Shown: positions 37,338 to 48,955, counted from the first letter of the stretch. The stretch: DNA of 64,000 nt from AP-15 sp963701815 (GCA_963701815.1 CAVPBN010000030.1:62001-126000); one strand, 5' to 3'. Notes: a model not told the origin generated them from the letters alone. A program made the numbers and translations.

Positions 37338-39442
37338 GGCGAGCTTTTAGCCGCGCCAGCCCGGCGGCAATGGCGCGCGCGCCATACATGATTTCCGGCA
37401 CGACCGGCCCCACGGGCGAGCGCAGCGCCCGGAAGCCCAGCTTGCGCACCAGATTGCGCCGCACGCCATGCCCGGTTGCGAGCGACGCCAGCAGCGCCAG
37501 CGCGGCCGCCGTCTCCGGCCCGGCCTGGGCATAAAGCTCCAGCCTTCCCTGCGTCATTTCCGGCTGTATCCGCCGCAAGAAATTTCGCGGCGCCTGCGCC
37601 ATCGTCCTTGGGTAGGGCGCGGCAAACGCGCCGGCAATCAGCGCCGCGTCGGCAATGCCCGCGAACGGCCCGGAATCGGCGGCAAAGCTGAGCGCCAGCG
37701 CCTGCGCAGCGCTGTCCGCCGACAGCATGATCGCGCCCGTCGCGGCGGGACCCTGGAGAAACGCCGCCGGCAGCGACGCTGCCAGCGCATCGGCGCGGCG
37801 GCCATCGCTTGTGGCGACGCTGGGGACCAGCGCATCGGCTTTGCAGCGCGGCAAGGCGCACGCCAATTCTGCGGCCGCCTGCGGCAGCACGGTAAGGCCG
37901 GCATGGACGAACAACACCGCCGCGCCGCGAGCGGCAGCGAGGCGGGCCGCAAGCGCGCCGCGGAGCGCCTCGGGGGTAACGACGTCGCAGCGCGGATCGG
38001 TCGGCGTGGCGCGGTGAGAAACCACCAGCGGCTTAACGTCTCCGGCGCCGGGCGCCGGCAGGCTGGCGAGGGTGACGATCGGCAGCGCTTCGCCGCCAGC
38101 CGCGTCAATAACGATGATCACGGGCCGAGCGGACGCCGCCGCCACCGGCGGCAAGACCGGGAGAATGCGCTTCGGCGTGAAAATCAAGCCAGCGCCGCTC
38201 GCGCTCGGCCCTGGTCTGAGCCGGTCTCGCGCTTGCCGCGCCGTCTGCCAGCGCGGCGCGCAAGCGGCTTGCCAGCACGAGGCAGTCATAGTCAAACAGC
38301 ACCCCGCCGCGGTCGTCGGGGTGCACCAGTTCGGGAATGCCGCCGGTTGCGGCGGCGAGGAAGCGGAGGTCGAATTCCAACGCTTCGTAGACCGTGCAGG
38401 GCGAGTTGTCGGCGGGCGAGGCCATCACCGCCAACCGGCCGGGTTCGGCCAGCAACCTGAGCGCCTCGCGCTGCCCGAGGTTTGAAACAATGCGCCACGG
38501 CATCCGCCAGGCCGCCGCGTGGGCCGCGATCGCTGCATCGCTGGCAAGCCCGTCGAACTCGACGATCTTGCCGAGGAAGATGATTTCGACCTGGCTTGCG
38601 GCGAGGTCATCGGCGATCTCGTCGAGAGTGTCGAGGAACAGCTCAAGTCCTTTGCGCCGCTCGAGGCGGCCAAAGAACACGATGCTTTTGACCGGCTGCC
38701 GCCCGGGCGTTTGCTGCGCCGGCGGCGGTGTCGGCCCCGGAAACTCGATCGGCGGAATGACATATTGGAGCAGGCGCACGTCATCCGGGAAAACGTACCC
38801 GCGTTGACGCATCCAGTCGGCGATATATCTGCTCGGGGACCATGCGATGTCCGTCAGCGCAACCGACAGCCGCTCCGCCGAATCCAGTGCGATATTGGCG
38901 GGGATGTTCAGAACACGGCGATTGAGTAGGTTGACCCATTGGCGCGGGCCGTGGATCGCGGTAATGAAGCGCGCACCGCCCAGCAGCAGCCCGGCGCGGT
39001 GGGCGGCAATGGCGAGAAATCCGTCGCCGTTGGCGTCGTTGAAATGCACGACATCGAACGCTCGGTTACCGAGAAAATCCAGGACTGCCGAGGGCACGAC
39101 GATATCGAGCGCCGGCAGTGGCCCGGCCGGGCGGGCGAGATCGCGCGGCAGCAGCGTTTGGAGCGCAATGCCGTGGCGGGCATAGGCCGTTCGCCATTTC
39201 CGCATTTCGCTGCGGGCCAACAAAAAGCCGCGCGTGTAAAGCAGCGTCACGGTATGGCCGGCCGCTGCAAGAGCGGCGGCAAGGCCGGTCATGGAAGTGC
39301 CGATGCCGCCGTTCTTCCACGGTCCGCAGCATTCGTCCGTCACGATGCAGATGCGCAAGCGTTCCGGCTGATCTGCATCATGTGTCAGGGGGGACACGCG
39401 GAGACGGTCGTAGAGCGTGTGGAGCGCGGCGCAGTCGAACAC
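37327..39442 (-). CDS. Large glycosyltransferase, paralogue of the 30541 gene (frameshifted)
   Basis: Two overlapping frames join into a protein of about 700 aa. Part one (39442 to about 38165): ICIVTDECCGPWKNGGIGTSMTGL, HFNDANGDGFLAIAAHRAG, VFFGRLERRKGLELF, ASPADNSPCTVYEALEF, a GT4-type enzyme. Part two (about 38165 to 37327): ILPVLPPVAAASARPVIIVID, HAGLTVLPQAAAELACAL. The layout matches its 735-aa paralogue. The shift lies near the GAGAATGCGC at 38161-38170. Probably a second transferase for the same glycan. Ser/Ala-rich. Confidence 0.78.
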
Positions 39443-39587
39443 GGAATGCGGTGGCGCCGCCGCTCATCAGTGCCGCCGCCATCGCTTCATGTCCGCATCT
39501 CGTTGCCGTCGCCGCAGCCTCCGCCAGCAAAGCCTTGGCGCCACCCAGCTCCAGCCCGGTTGAAACGTGCAGGATGCGGCGTCTCAC
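39378..39587 (-). pseudogene. Glycosyltransferase N-terminal remnant
   Basis: A GTG at 39587 overlaps the upstream methyltransferase stop (GTGA). The 69 codons begin RRRILHVSTGLELGGAKALL, a typical start of GT4 enzymes (ILHV..GL..GGA), then lose similarity after MSGGATAF and run into the start of the next glycosyltransferase. It may be a truncated gene or, with an indel, an N-terminal extension of the 37327-39442 protein. Confidence 0.45.
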
Positions 39588-40747
39588 CACCGAGAAAGAA
39601 CCCCGGATTTTATCCGCACCAGGCGCTCGGCGACGCGCTCCGCCATGTTCCGCCTCTGCTTGTGCGGCAACGACTCGACGTTCCCCAGGTCCTCGGGTCC
39701 ATGACGGTCTTCGTCCTGCCGGGCGGAAAGCGCGCCGTTCGCGGGCGCCGGCTCGTCTTGCGCGGAAATTGGCCCGACGACCGAGCTGCAATAAAGAGCC
39801 TGGAGGTCGGCGGCTATTTTCGCCCAATTCTTGGCGTTCTCGCGCTCTGCGACGATCCATGCCTGCGCCAGCGATTGCTCGGCGGCATGATCGGCGAACA
39901 TCTTTTCAAGGGCTGCTCTGGCCGCAGCCAATTCGAGCGCGAGGCCGCGATTTGAGAACGCAGCGATCTGAAAGCGTTCGACGCGGCGTTCCACCGTCTC
40001 CCCGGACACCGGGTAGGTTTCGAGATGTTCCGGAATTTGCCAGTCGACAGAAGGATCCGGGATGTGAAGCGGGACGGTTACATCGCCACGCCAGGCCACG
40101 CCCATAATTTGCATCGTCTGGAAGATCATCGTGTTCCAGCCTTTGTCGCGCAAATATGCAAGCCCGTTGCCGACGCAAGGCGACGCAAGATCATGAAAAA
40201 CCACCATGGCGTCCCGCGCCATTTTCACTGCGATGTTTGCGGCGTCGACGGATGGGGCGTCGTTTTCATGGTCTCCATCAATGAAGGCAAAGCTCCACGG
40301 TTCGGCATGTTCCTCGGCAACCGAAAAAATCGCGCCGGGGCTCTTCTCGGGATGCAGCGCCACGCGTCCGCTTGCCCCGAGCCCCGAAAGCATCGTTTGC
40401 ATCTCCTCGAATATTTGCGGGTCATTCAGCATCGGGTCGATAACGTCCAAAACCACGCCTGCGCTGGCAATATGGGCGGTGGACCAGCCCCGCCAGCATC
40501 CGATCTCGAGCGCACGTCTGCCGGCGAAGGGCAACGCCAAGCCCCGCAACAACGCCGCCTCATCCACCGACACGAAGCCCATTATCGGCGAGCGCTGGTC
40601 GGCGCGCCAGATATGGGGAATTTCGCGGCGCAAATACTTCCAGTCATTGAGGTCCCGATCAGATTCCACCATGTTCGGGAACAAGAATTGCAGACCCGGA
40701 TCCGTCAAAGTTGGGGAGACATAATCATGGGTCAACATTTCTGCCAC
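39584..40747 (-). CDS. Class I SAM-dependent methyltransferase with C-terminal helical extension
   Basis: The product is 387 aa from GTG 40747, picked because GGAG lies seven bases before it; an ATG at 40738 is the alternative. ALEIGCWRGWSTAHIASAGVVLDVIDP (SAM motif), FAFIDGDHENDAPSVDAANIAVKMA and VVFHDLASPCVG mark the Methyltransf_24 type. Residues about 260-387 are helical and charged with no recognised domain (ALELAAARAALEKMFADHAAEQ). Sixth methyltransferase-like gene in this locus, on the opposite strand. Confidence 0.8.
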   Translation of the reverse strand: MAEMLTHDYVSPTLTDPGLQFLFPNMVESDRDLNDWKYLRREIPHIWRADQRSPIMGFVSVDEAALLRGLALPFAGRRALEIGCWRGWSTAHIASAGVVLDVIDPMLNDPQIFEEMQTMLSGLGASGRVALHPEKSPGAIFSVAEEHAEPWSFAFIDGDHENDAPSVDAANIAVKMARDAMVVFHDLASPCVGNGLAYLRDKGWNTMIFQTMQIMGVAWRGDVTVPLHIPDPSVDWQIPEHLETYPVSGETVERRVERFQIAAFSNRGLALELAAARAALEKMFADHAAEQSLAQAWIVAERENAKNWAKIAADLQALYCSSVVGPISAQDEPAPANGALSARQDEDRHGPEDLGNVESLPHKQRRNMAERVAERLVRIKSGVLSRW

Positions 40748-40861
40748 AAGAATGCTCCTTTATTCAGACTGTGGCTGGAATAGTCGATGGTCGTGCGACA
40801 CCTCGGGAATCTGGCCGAGAAAGCCGGTCTCGCTTGCCGGTCGCCGCCGTCTCCGCTGGGC

Positions 40862-42094
40862 TCAATCCGAGGCCGCGGCGAGGCGGCGGTCGGCCCGGCG
40901 CGCCTCGCCGGGGTCGTTGCGCCCGGACAGAAAGCCTTTGATGTTGCGCGCCGCCTGGCGCAGGCGTTGGCGGTTCTCGACCAGGGCGATGCGGACGAAA
41001 CCGTCGCCGTACTCGCCGAATCCGATCCCCGGCGACACCGCGACATTGGCCTGTTCGAGCAGCAATTTGGCAAAACCGAGGCTGCCGATCGCCCGATATT
41101 CCGCCGGGATCGGGGCCCAGGCGAACATCGTCGCCGCCGGCTGCGGCACCTCCCATCCGGCCTGGTGCAGCCCGTCGATGATCACGTCTCGGCGGGCGCG
41201 GTAGCGCTCGCGGATTTCGTCGATGCAGTCTTGCGGGCCGTTCAGCGCCGCGGTCGCGGCGACCTGGATCGGGGTGAAGGCGCCGTAATCGAGATAGGAT
41301 TTGACCCGCGCCAGCGCGGCGATCAGCCGCGCATTGCCGACGGCAAAGCCGATGCGCCAGCCGGCCATCGAATAGGTCTTGCTGAGCGAGGAAAACTCGA
41401 CCGCGATGTCGCGCGCCCCAGGCACTTCGAGGATCGAGGGCGGCGGCTTGCCGTCGAAATACATCTCGGCATAGGCGATGTCGGACAACACGACGATATC
41501 GTGATGGCGGCAGAAATCGACGACCTCGCCGTAAAAGTCGAGATCGACGGTCTGCGCGGTCGGGTTGGCCGGGAAGTTGAGCACGATCGCCAGCGGCGGC
41601 GGGATGCTGTGCCGCACCGCCTTTTTCAGCTCGGCGAGAAAATCGAATTCGGGGCCGACCGGCACGTGGCGTACCGAGGCGCCGGCCATGATGAAGCCGA
41701 AGGCGTGGATCGGATAGCACGGGTTCGGCGCCAGCACGATATCGCCCGGCGCGGTGATCGCCTGCGCGAGGTTGGCCAGCCCCTCCTTTGAACCGAGCGT
41801 GACGATGACCTCGCGCTCGGGGTCGAGTTCGACATTGAAGCGGCGGGCGTAATAGCCGGCGCAGGCGCGGCGCAGCCCGGCGATGCCGCGCGACACCGAA
41901 TAGCCGTGCGACTTGGGGTTGTGCACCGCCTCGATCAGCTTGGCGACGATATGCGCCGGCGTCGGGCCGTCGGGGTTGCCCATGCCGAGATCGATGACAT
42001 CGCGCCCGGCGGCGCGCGCCTCGGCCTTCAGCGCATTGACCTCGTTGAACACATAGGGGGGAAGGCGCTTGATGCGGTAAAAATCCTCGGGCAT
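40862..42094 (-). CDS. Class I/II pyridoxal-phosphate aminotransferase (AlaC/DAP-aminotransferase type)
   Basis: The product is 410 aa. DLGMGNPDGPTPAHIV, HGYSVSRGIAGLRRACAGYYARRF, GSKEGLANLAQAI, VLNFPANPTAQTVDL, and SSLSKTYSMAGWRIGFAVG (PLP-binding Lys in SKTYSM) are strong family marks. Closest by memory to AlaC/YfdZ, glutamate-pyruvate aminotransferase, or aspartate-type enzymes feeding alanine/homoserine pathways. It stands apart from the glycan genes. Confidence 0.9.
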   Translation of the reverse strand: MPEDFYRIKRLPPYVFNEVNALKAEARAAGRDVIDLGMGNPDGPTPAHIVAKLIEAVHNPKSHGYSVSRGIAGLRRACAGYYARRFNVELDPEREVIVTLGSKEGLANLAQAITAPGDIVLAPNPCYPIHAFGFIMAGASVRHVPVGPEFDFLAELKKAVRHSIPPPLAIVLNFPANPTAQTVDLDFYGEVVDFCRHHDIVVLSDIAYAEMYFDGKPPPSILEVPGARDIAVEFSSLSKTYSMAGWRIGFAVGNARLIAALARVKSYLDYGAFTPIQVAATAALNGPQDCIDEIRERYRARRDVIIDGLHQAGWEVPQPAATMFAWAPIPAEYRAIGSLGFAKLLLEQANVAVSPGIGFGEYGDGFVRIALVENRQRLRQAARNIKGFLSGRNDPGEARRADRRLAAASD

Positions 42095-42219
42095 TTGGGC
42101 TCGACCATTGTGACTGCCGCCTTCATAGCGCCGCCCGGCGGCGAAGGCGAGCGCCACAACGGTCGGTTCGTAAGGCTGAGGCGCCGGCCGCTGAGTTCCG
42201 AGCTGTCGCCTTACCGGAT

Positions 42220-43083
42220 TCAAGCCGGGCGGCGGGCGCCGACCAGAAAGATGGTCGCCGTCAGTCGAATCGAGCCGTATTCGGCCTCGGCGGCGAACGC
42301 CGCCGCGATTTCGCGGGCGATCGTTTGGCGGACCGCCTCGGCGGGCTTCTTCTCCTCGATCAGCCGTGCGGTCGGTCCCATCAGCAATGCCTGCCGGGCC
42401 TCCTCCTCGGGACTGCCGCAAAGAATCGTCGGGTGGGCCCGTTCGACCGCAATCTCGGCGAACCCGGCCGCGGCGAGGACCCCACGGATATAATCGGGGT
42501 TCCCGAAAGCGAGCGGACCGGGCTCGTGCGCGGGCGGCGGCGCGGGCGGCCCCAGGTGCCGGAGCGCTATGTCGTAGGAGATCAGCCAATGCCGGTTTTC
42601 CGCCAGCGGCGCCCAGCAGGCGAAGATCAGCCGCCCGCCCGGCTTCAGCGCGCCGCCGATATTGCGGAACGCCGCCGTCGGATCGGCGAAAAACATGACC
42701 CCCATGCGCGAGGTCGCCAGATCGAAGGCGGCCGGCTCGAACGCGAACACCTGCGCGTCGCCGAGCAGCAATGTGACATTCGACAGCCCTTGCTCGGCGA
42801 TCCGCTGCCGCGCGGAACCGAGCATCGGCTCGGAGATGTCGACCGCGACGACGCGGCCATGCTCGCCGACCGCCGCCGCAAGCGGCAAGGTCAGCGCCCC
42901 GGTGCCGCAGCCGATTTCGAGCACGCTCTCGCCGCCGGCGACGCCGAGACGCGCCAGCAGCAACGCGAGGCTCTCCTGGTTGCGCCGCTCCCTGAACCCC
43001 GGGGTTGCAACCCAGCGCGGCCCGGCGACGGTATTCCAATAGCGGCGCTGCTCCGCGTTTGCGTCGAGGGCTTCGCCAGCCAT
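42220..43083 (-). CDS. Class I SAM-dependent methyltransferase (UbiE-like)
   Basis: The product is 287 aa from ATG 43083 with GGGAGG upstream. SVLEIGCGTGALTLPLAAAVG is motif I; VVAVDISEPML motif II; FEPAAFDLATSRMGVMFFADPTAAFRNIGGALKPGG the Methyltransf_25 region. The C-terminal half suits small-molecule substrates. Divergent from the SDR pair at 43311. Substrate unknown. Confidence 0.85.
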   Translation of the reverse strand: MAGEALDANAEQRRYWNTVAGPRWVATPGFRERRNQESLALLLARLGVAGGESVLEIGCGTGALTLPLAAAVGEHGRVVAVDISEPMLGSARQRIAEQGLSNVTLLLGDAQVFAFEPAAFDLATSRMGVMFFADPTAAFRNIGGALKPGGRLIFACWAPLAENRHWLISYDIALRHLGPPAPPPAHEPGPLAFGNPDYIRGVLAAAGFAEIAVERAHPTILCGSPEEEARQALLMGPTARLIEEKKPAEAVRQTIAREIAAAFAAEAEYGSIRLTATIFLVGARRPA

Positions 43084-43310
43084 TTTGCCCAATCCTCCCG
43101 TCGCGGCCCGAATTCGCGATCATAGCGCAGCCGCGCGCAACACGGCGAGTCCGGGACCGATCCGCCGAGGGCGAGAGGCGAGGTAAACTCGACATTCTCC
43201 CTGCTCCTCACGGCCAAAGGCTTGCCTGCGTGCCGGGCCGGGCGGCAAACTGTCGGCGATCATTGGGAGGGTGCGCGACACGAGCGGACCTGCCCCGCAG
43301 GAGGGAGCTC

Positions 43311-44063
43311 ATGGATCTCAGCGGCGCGGTCGCCCTGGTGACGGGCGGCAATGGCGGGCTCGGAACACGGATCTGTCACGCACTCGCCAGGGAGGGCGTG
43401 CATGTCGCGGTCATGTATGCTCAGAGCCGCGATCAGGCCGAGGGCGTCGCCCGCGAGCTGGTATCGCGACATCAGGTCAACGCCGCGGCGTTCGCCTGCG
43501 ACATCACCGACGGCGCCGCGGTGGAGCGGCTGGTCGGCGACGTGACGGCCCGCTTCGGTTGTCTCGACATCCTGGTCAACGACGCCGCCTACAACAAGGC
43601 GGTCCCGTTCGCCGACCTCGACGGCCTGACGATCGAGGTATGGGACAAGATCATCGCCGTTAACCTGACCGGACCGATGCGCCTTACCAAGGCGGTGGCG
43701 CCGGTCATGAAGACGCAGGGCCGCGGCCGCATCGTCAACATCGCATCGGTGGCGGGGGTCGGGCCGACCGGCTCGTCGATCGCCTATGCGGTGTCTAAGG
43801 CGGGTCTGATCCACCTGACGCGCTGCATGGCGGTGGCCCTGGCGCCCGAGACCCTGGTCAATTGCGTGGCGCCCGGCCTCCTGGAGGGCACGCGGGCGAC
43901 CGCCAATCTCCGCGCCGAGCAGATCCGGAACTCGGCAGCCACGTCGCTCCTCAAAAGACCCGCCGACAAGGACGATTGCGCCGACATGGTGGTTACGATG
44001 TGCCGCACCGAAACGATGACCGGCCAGACCATGGTCATCGACTCCGGCCGCTACTTTCATTGA
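43311..44063 (+). CDS. Short-chain dehydrogenase/reductase (FabG-like)
   Basis: The product is 250 aa with GGAGGGAGCTC upstream. Rossmann LVTGGNGGLGTRI, NDAAYN (variant of NNAG), IVNIASVAGVGPTGSSIAYAVSKAGL (catalytic Ser, Tyr, Lys) and the ending TMTGQTMVIDSGRYFH. NAD(P)-dependent oxidoreductase of unknown substrate. Start of a three-gene run with the next SDR and a GMC oxidoreductase. Confidence 0.9.
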   Translation: MDLSGAVALVTGGNGGLGTRICHALAREGVHVAVMYAQSRDQAEGVARELVSRHQVNAAAFACDITDGAAVERLVGDVTARFGCLDILVNDAAYNKAVPFADLDGLTIEVWDKIIAVNLTGPMRLTKAVAPVMKTQGRGRIVNIASVAGVGPTGSSIAYAVSKAGLIHLTRCMAVALAPETLVNCVAPGLLEGTRATANLRAEQIRNSAATSLLKRPADKDDCADMVVTMCRTETMTGQTMVIDSGRYFH

Positions 44064-44084
44064 CCTTCGGGGAGACCTCGACGA

Positions 44085-44918
<834 letters not shown>

Positions 44919-45018
44919 GCAACCCGACCACCCCCTATTCCCTGTTTGCGCCTGTGTATTAGACTGTCCCTCGAAAAAGCAGATGGGGCCGAACGATCGG
45001 CCCCGGGGAGCGCACAGC

Positions 45019-46633
45019 ATGAAGGCGGATTACATCATCATCGGGGCGGGCTCTGCCGGCTGCGTCTTGGCCAACCGGCTGACCGAGGACCCCGGCACCA
45101 AGGTGCTGCTGATCGAGGCCGGCGGGCGCGACTGGAACCCGCTGATCCACATCCCGGCCGGGTTTTTCAAGATGCTCGACCACGATACCCTGACCTGGAA
45201 GTTCCGTTCCGAGCCCGATCCCGGCACCAACGGCCGCGCCATCAACTACACGCGCGGCCGGGTGATCGGCGGCTCGTCCTCGATCAACGGCATGATCTAC
45301 ATCCGCGGCCAACCCGAGGATTACGACCACTGGGCGCAGCTCGGCAATCGCGGCTGGTCATGGGACGATTGCCTGCCCTATTTCCGCAGGGCCGAGCGCT
45401 GGGAGGGCGAAGCGAGCGACGTGCGCGGCAAGGACGGGCCGCTGTTCACCTCGAAGACCGACCGGCCGGCGATCTGCGCGACCGTGCTCGAGGCCGGCAG
45501 GGAGATCGGCCTCGAATACCGTGAGGATGTCAACGACCTGCCCCCCGGCCACAAGGACTGCATCGGCTGGTGCCAGCAGACCCGCGGCGGCCGGCGCCGC
45601 GCCTCGACCGCGCGCACCTATCTGCGGCCGGCGCTGAAGCGGCCGAATTTGCAGCTCGTCACCAACGCGCTCGTCCACCGCATCCTGTTCGACGGCAAGC
45701 GCGCGACAGGGGTGGAGTTTTCGCGCGGCGGCGCCGTCGAGCGGGCCGATGCCGGGCGTGAGGTGATCCTGTCGGCGGGTGCGGTCGGCTCGCCGCACAT
45801 TCTGCAACTTTCGGGCGTCGGCGATCCCGAGCATCTGGCGAAGATCGGCGTTCCGGTCGTGCACGAGTTGCGCGGCGTCGGCCGCAACATGCAGGACCAC
45901 TATACCGCGCGCGTCTCCTATCCGGTCGTCGGCGCCCAGACCGCCAACGAGCGCTCGCGCGGCCTGCCGCTCGCCGGCGAGGTCGTGCGCTGGCTCGTCA
46001 CCGGCAAAGGCATGCTGACCTACAGCCCGTCGATCGTCGCCGCTTCGGTCAAGGTGCTGGAGGAATTCGGCGACCCCCGATGTGCAATGCACCTTCGCCC
46101 CGGGCAGCTTCAAGGGCGGCCAGATCGGCGAACTCGAAGAGACGCCCGGCCTCAGCGCCGGCGCCTGGCAGATGCGGCCCCTGTCGCGCGGCTATGTCGA
46201 GGCGAGGTCGAACCGGCCCGGCGACATGCCGGCGATCAACCCGCGCTATCTGTCGGAGGAGGCCGACCGGCGCGCCATCGTCGGCGGCTTGCGGCTGGCG
46301 CGGCGGATCTTCGCCGCACCGGCTTTGCAGCGCTTCGTCCGCGAAGAAAGCCTGCCGGGCATGCAGATCCAGAGCGACGACGAGTTGCTCGACTACGCGC
46401 GGCGCAACGGCAGCACCTGCTATCACGCGAGCTGCACCTGCATGATGGGGAGCCACGCGATGAGCGTCGTCGACGACACGCTCAAGGTGCACGGCCTCGA
46501 CGGGCTGCGCGTCATCGACGCCTCGGTGATGCCGGCGGTCACCTCGACCAACACCAACGCCCCGACCATCATGATCGCCGAGCAGGGTGCGGCGATGATC
46601 AAAGGCGCCGCACGGCAAAGACTGGCGGCGTAG
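45019..46633 (+). CDS. GMC family FAD oxidoreductase (choline dehydrogenase-like), frameshifted in this sequence
   Basis: About 538 aa when repaired. DYIIIGAGSAGCVLANRL (FAD), GRVIGGSSSINGMIYIRG (GMC signature 1), AGAVGSPHILQLSGVG (signature 2), and NGSTCYHASCTCMMG with VIDASVMPAVTSTNTNAPTIMIAE (active-site His and Asn regions). The frame breaks at the CCCCC run 46074-46078; one fewer C gives DPDVQCTFAPGSFKGG. FAD enzymes of this type oxidise alcohols. It follows two SDRs, suggesting a short catabolic operon. Confidence 0.87.
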
Positions 46634-46970
46634 CGAAGCAGCCTAGGGGCGGAAAGTCGCAGCAAGTTCCGCCCTGCCTTGCCGCCATGAAATTCCGAGG
46701 GCAGACCCTCTCCGGGAACTGAGGGAAGCCGGCAATCGGGAGCAAAATTTCCAGATCGGCCGATGCCGATCATCGACGCGCGGCGGAATTGGGGGCATCT
46801 GACGACGTAAAATGAAGTCAAGGACGAAAATCGATGGCAAGGCACCTGTTTTTTTTCCGCAGACCCAGCGAACATCGGGCAAGGACGAGCGAGCTTTACA
46901 CAGCAACTTTGCTCGAAATAAGTGACACGCCAACCCGGATCAAAGCCGTTGTCGGTGCCGGTGCGTTGCC
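46634..46970. other. Gene-free stretch after the GMC gene
   Basis: No convincing gene in 337 bases. It contains an eight-T run near 46848 and short frames without family resemblance. It may be decayed sequence bordering the mobile-element zone. Confidence 0.5.
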
Positions 46971-47252
46971 ATGACAGCGGGCGAGCGGCGGGTTTGGCTG
47001 GCGGTGGTCTACCCCATAGGGTACGCCGAAATTTTTGGCGGCGCCTGGGACCGAGACAGACTTCATTGGACAAGAGAAGCCGCCGAAAGGGAAGCGCTGG
47101 AAATGGCGAGCGATTTGGGGCTCAGCCCGGTCCAGTGGACCGAGATTAACGAAGTTTGGGCGATTGGCCGGTGCCACAAGATCGCCCGTGAAACCGATGT
47201 TTATGGGATGACCGTGCGCGGCGTACTGTTGCCGCCGGGGTCACCGCCATAA
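46971..47252 (+). CDS. Small hypothetical protein
   Basis: The product is 93 aa, not recognised as a family. It has a soluble profile with several Trp residues (VWLAVVYPIGYAEIFGGAWDR, PVQWTEINEVWAIGRCHKIA) and ends TVRGVLLPPGSPP. The ribosome site is weak. It lies 200 bases before the left end of the IS1380 element. Confidence 0.45.
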   Translation: MTAGERRVWLAVVYPIGYAEIFGGAWDRDRLHWTREAAEREALEMASDLGLSPVQWTEINEVWAIGRCHKIARETDVYGMTVRGVLLPPGSPP

Positions 47253-47452
47253 GCGCGGGTGTTTCGTCCGGCCGGCAGGTGCGGAAATCCCAGCTTCCGT
47301 TCCGCCGGGCCGGCACGTGACGTCCGGGTTCTCCGGCCGGTGCCCGACAGGCGGACAGCGCACGGCGACGACACGATCGTGGCTGCGCTGCAAGAAACCT
47401 CAGGGCAAACAAACGGCGGCGGCGAAGCAGCAAGCGCAGGGCGGAACAGCGT

Positions 47453-47470
47453 TAGCCCGCATTTCTCAAA
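47453..47470 (+). repeat. IS1380 left terminal inverted repeat
   Basis: TAGCCCGCATTTCTCA(AA) matches the reverse of the right end at 14 of 16 positions. Confidence 0.7.
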
Positions 47471-47548
47471 GGGGTAGGTGCATCGGGTGCCTGGATCTGA
47501 GAAAATCGTGTTGCAACAGCGGTTTGTCTCAGGATCAAGGGGAGCCCG

Positions 47549-48955
47549 ATGCAGACGGAGTGTAGCGCGGATCTGTTTGGCTTTACAGCGGTTGAGGGGC
47601 GCGTGGTGGTGGCCGGGTTTGACGGCGGCAAGCTGACCTCGGACGCCGGCGCGATGCTGCTTGGCGCCACCGACCGGGCGATCGGGTTGATCGCGCGATT
47701 TGCCGGCTGCTTCAAGGACCACCGCGCGGCCGATCTGATCGAGCACACGGTGCCGATCCTGGTTGGGCAGCGGGTATTGGGGATCGCGCTGGGTTACGAG
47801 GATCTGATCGACCATGACGAGCTGCGCCATGACCCGGTGATGGCGATCCTGGCCGGCAAGCTGGAAGCCAGGCGCGCGGATTGCGAGCCCCTGGCCGGCA
47901 AATCGACGCTCAATCGGCTGGAGCTGAGCCACCCGGAGCCGACCCGCTATCACAAGATCAGTTATGATGCGGCGGCAATCGAAAAGCTTTTTGTCGATCT
48001 GTTTCTCGATGCGCATGGTGCGCCGCCGGCGCAGATCGTACTCGATCTGGACGCCACCGACGACCCGCTGCACGGGGATCAGGAGGGCCGCTTCTTCCAC
48101 GGCTACTACGACAATTACTGCTACCTGCCGCTTTACATCTTTTGCGGCCGGCATCTGCTGGCGGCCAAGCTGCGCCCCGCCAACATCGACGGCAGTGCCG
48201 GCGCGATCGAGGAGGTGGCGCGCATCCTCGCCCAGATCCGGCAGCGCTGGCCGGCGGTGCGCGTCCTGTTGCGCGCCGATTTCGGGCTTTGCCCGCGATG
48301 AGCTGATGGCGTGGTGCGAGAACAACACCGTCGATTTTCTGTTCGGCCTGGCCCGGAACCGCCGGCTGGTTGGGCAGATCGAGACCGACCTCGCCGAGGC
48401 CGCCGAATTGAGCGGCCGGACCGGCAAGCCGGCGCGCCGCTTCAAGAGCCTGCCCCCGCGCAGGCGGGGGACTTCGCCTGGCGGACGCTGGACAGCTGGA
48501 GCTGCCAGCGCCGGGTCGTCGCCAAGGCCGAGTGGACCCAGGGCGAGGCCAACCCGCGCTTTGTCGTCACCTCGCTGACCCGCGAGGAGCATGAGGCCCG
48601 CCACCTTTACGAGAAGGTCTACTGCGCCCGCGGCGAGATGGAAAACCGCATCAAGGAATGCCAGCTCGACCTCTATGCCGACCGCACCTCAGCCAAAACG
48701 ATGCGCGCAAACCAGCTGCGCCTGTGGTTTGCCTCGATGGCCTATGTGCTGATCTGCGCGTTGCGTCGCATCGGGCTCGCCCACACCCAGTTCGCCCGCG
48801 CCTCCTGCGGCACGATCCGCCTCAAGCTGTTGAAGATCGGCGCGCTGGTGCGCACCAGCGTGCGCCGCATCAAGCTCGCCATGCCCTCGGCCTTCCCCTA
48901 TCAAGCCGAATACCGAGCCGCGCATGCCGCGCTGAGCGCCGCCGCAACGGCCTGA
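47549..48955 (+). pseudogene. IS1380-family transposase, two frameshifts
   Basis: The conserved start FDGGKLTSDAGAMLL and the DDE region LDLDATDDPLHGDQEGRFFHGYYDNYCYLPLY are present, then ARDELMAWCENNTVDFLFGLARN, then DSWSCQRRVVAKAEW, NPRFVVTSL and YCARGEMENRIKECQLDL, each in a different frame. The first break is an extra G in GGG at 48284-48286; the second lies between about 48450 and 48480 around a C5/G5 palindrome. If real, the element cannot transpose on its own. Confidence 0.82.

Noticed and set aside
46640..46740. Structured RNA (RNase P-like GAGGGAA segment)
   Set aside because: Only a short chance similarity; no conserved helices of rnpB could be assembled.
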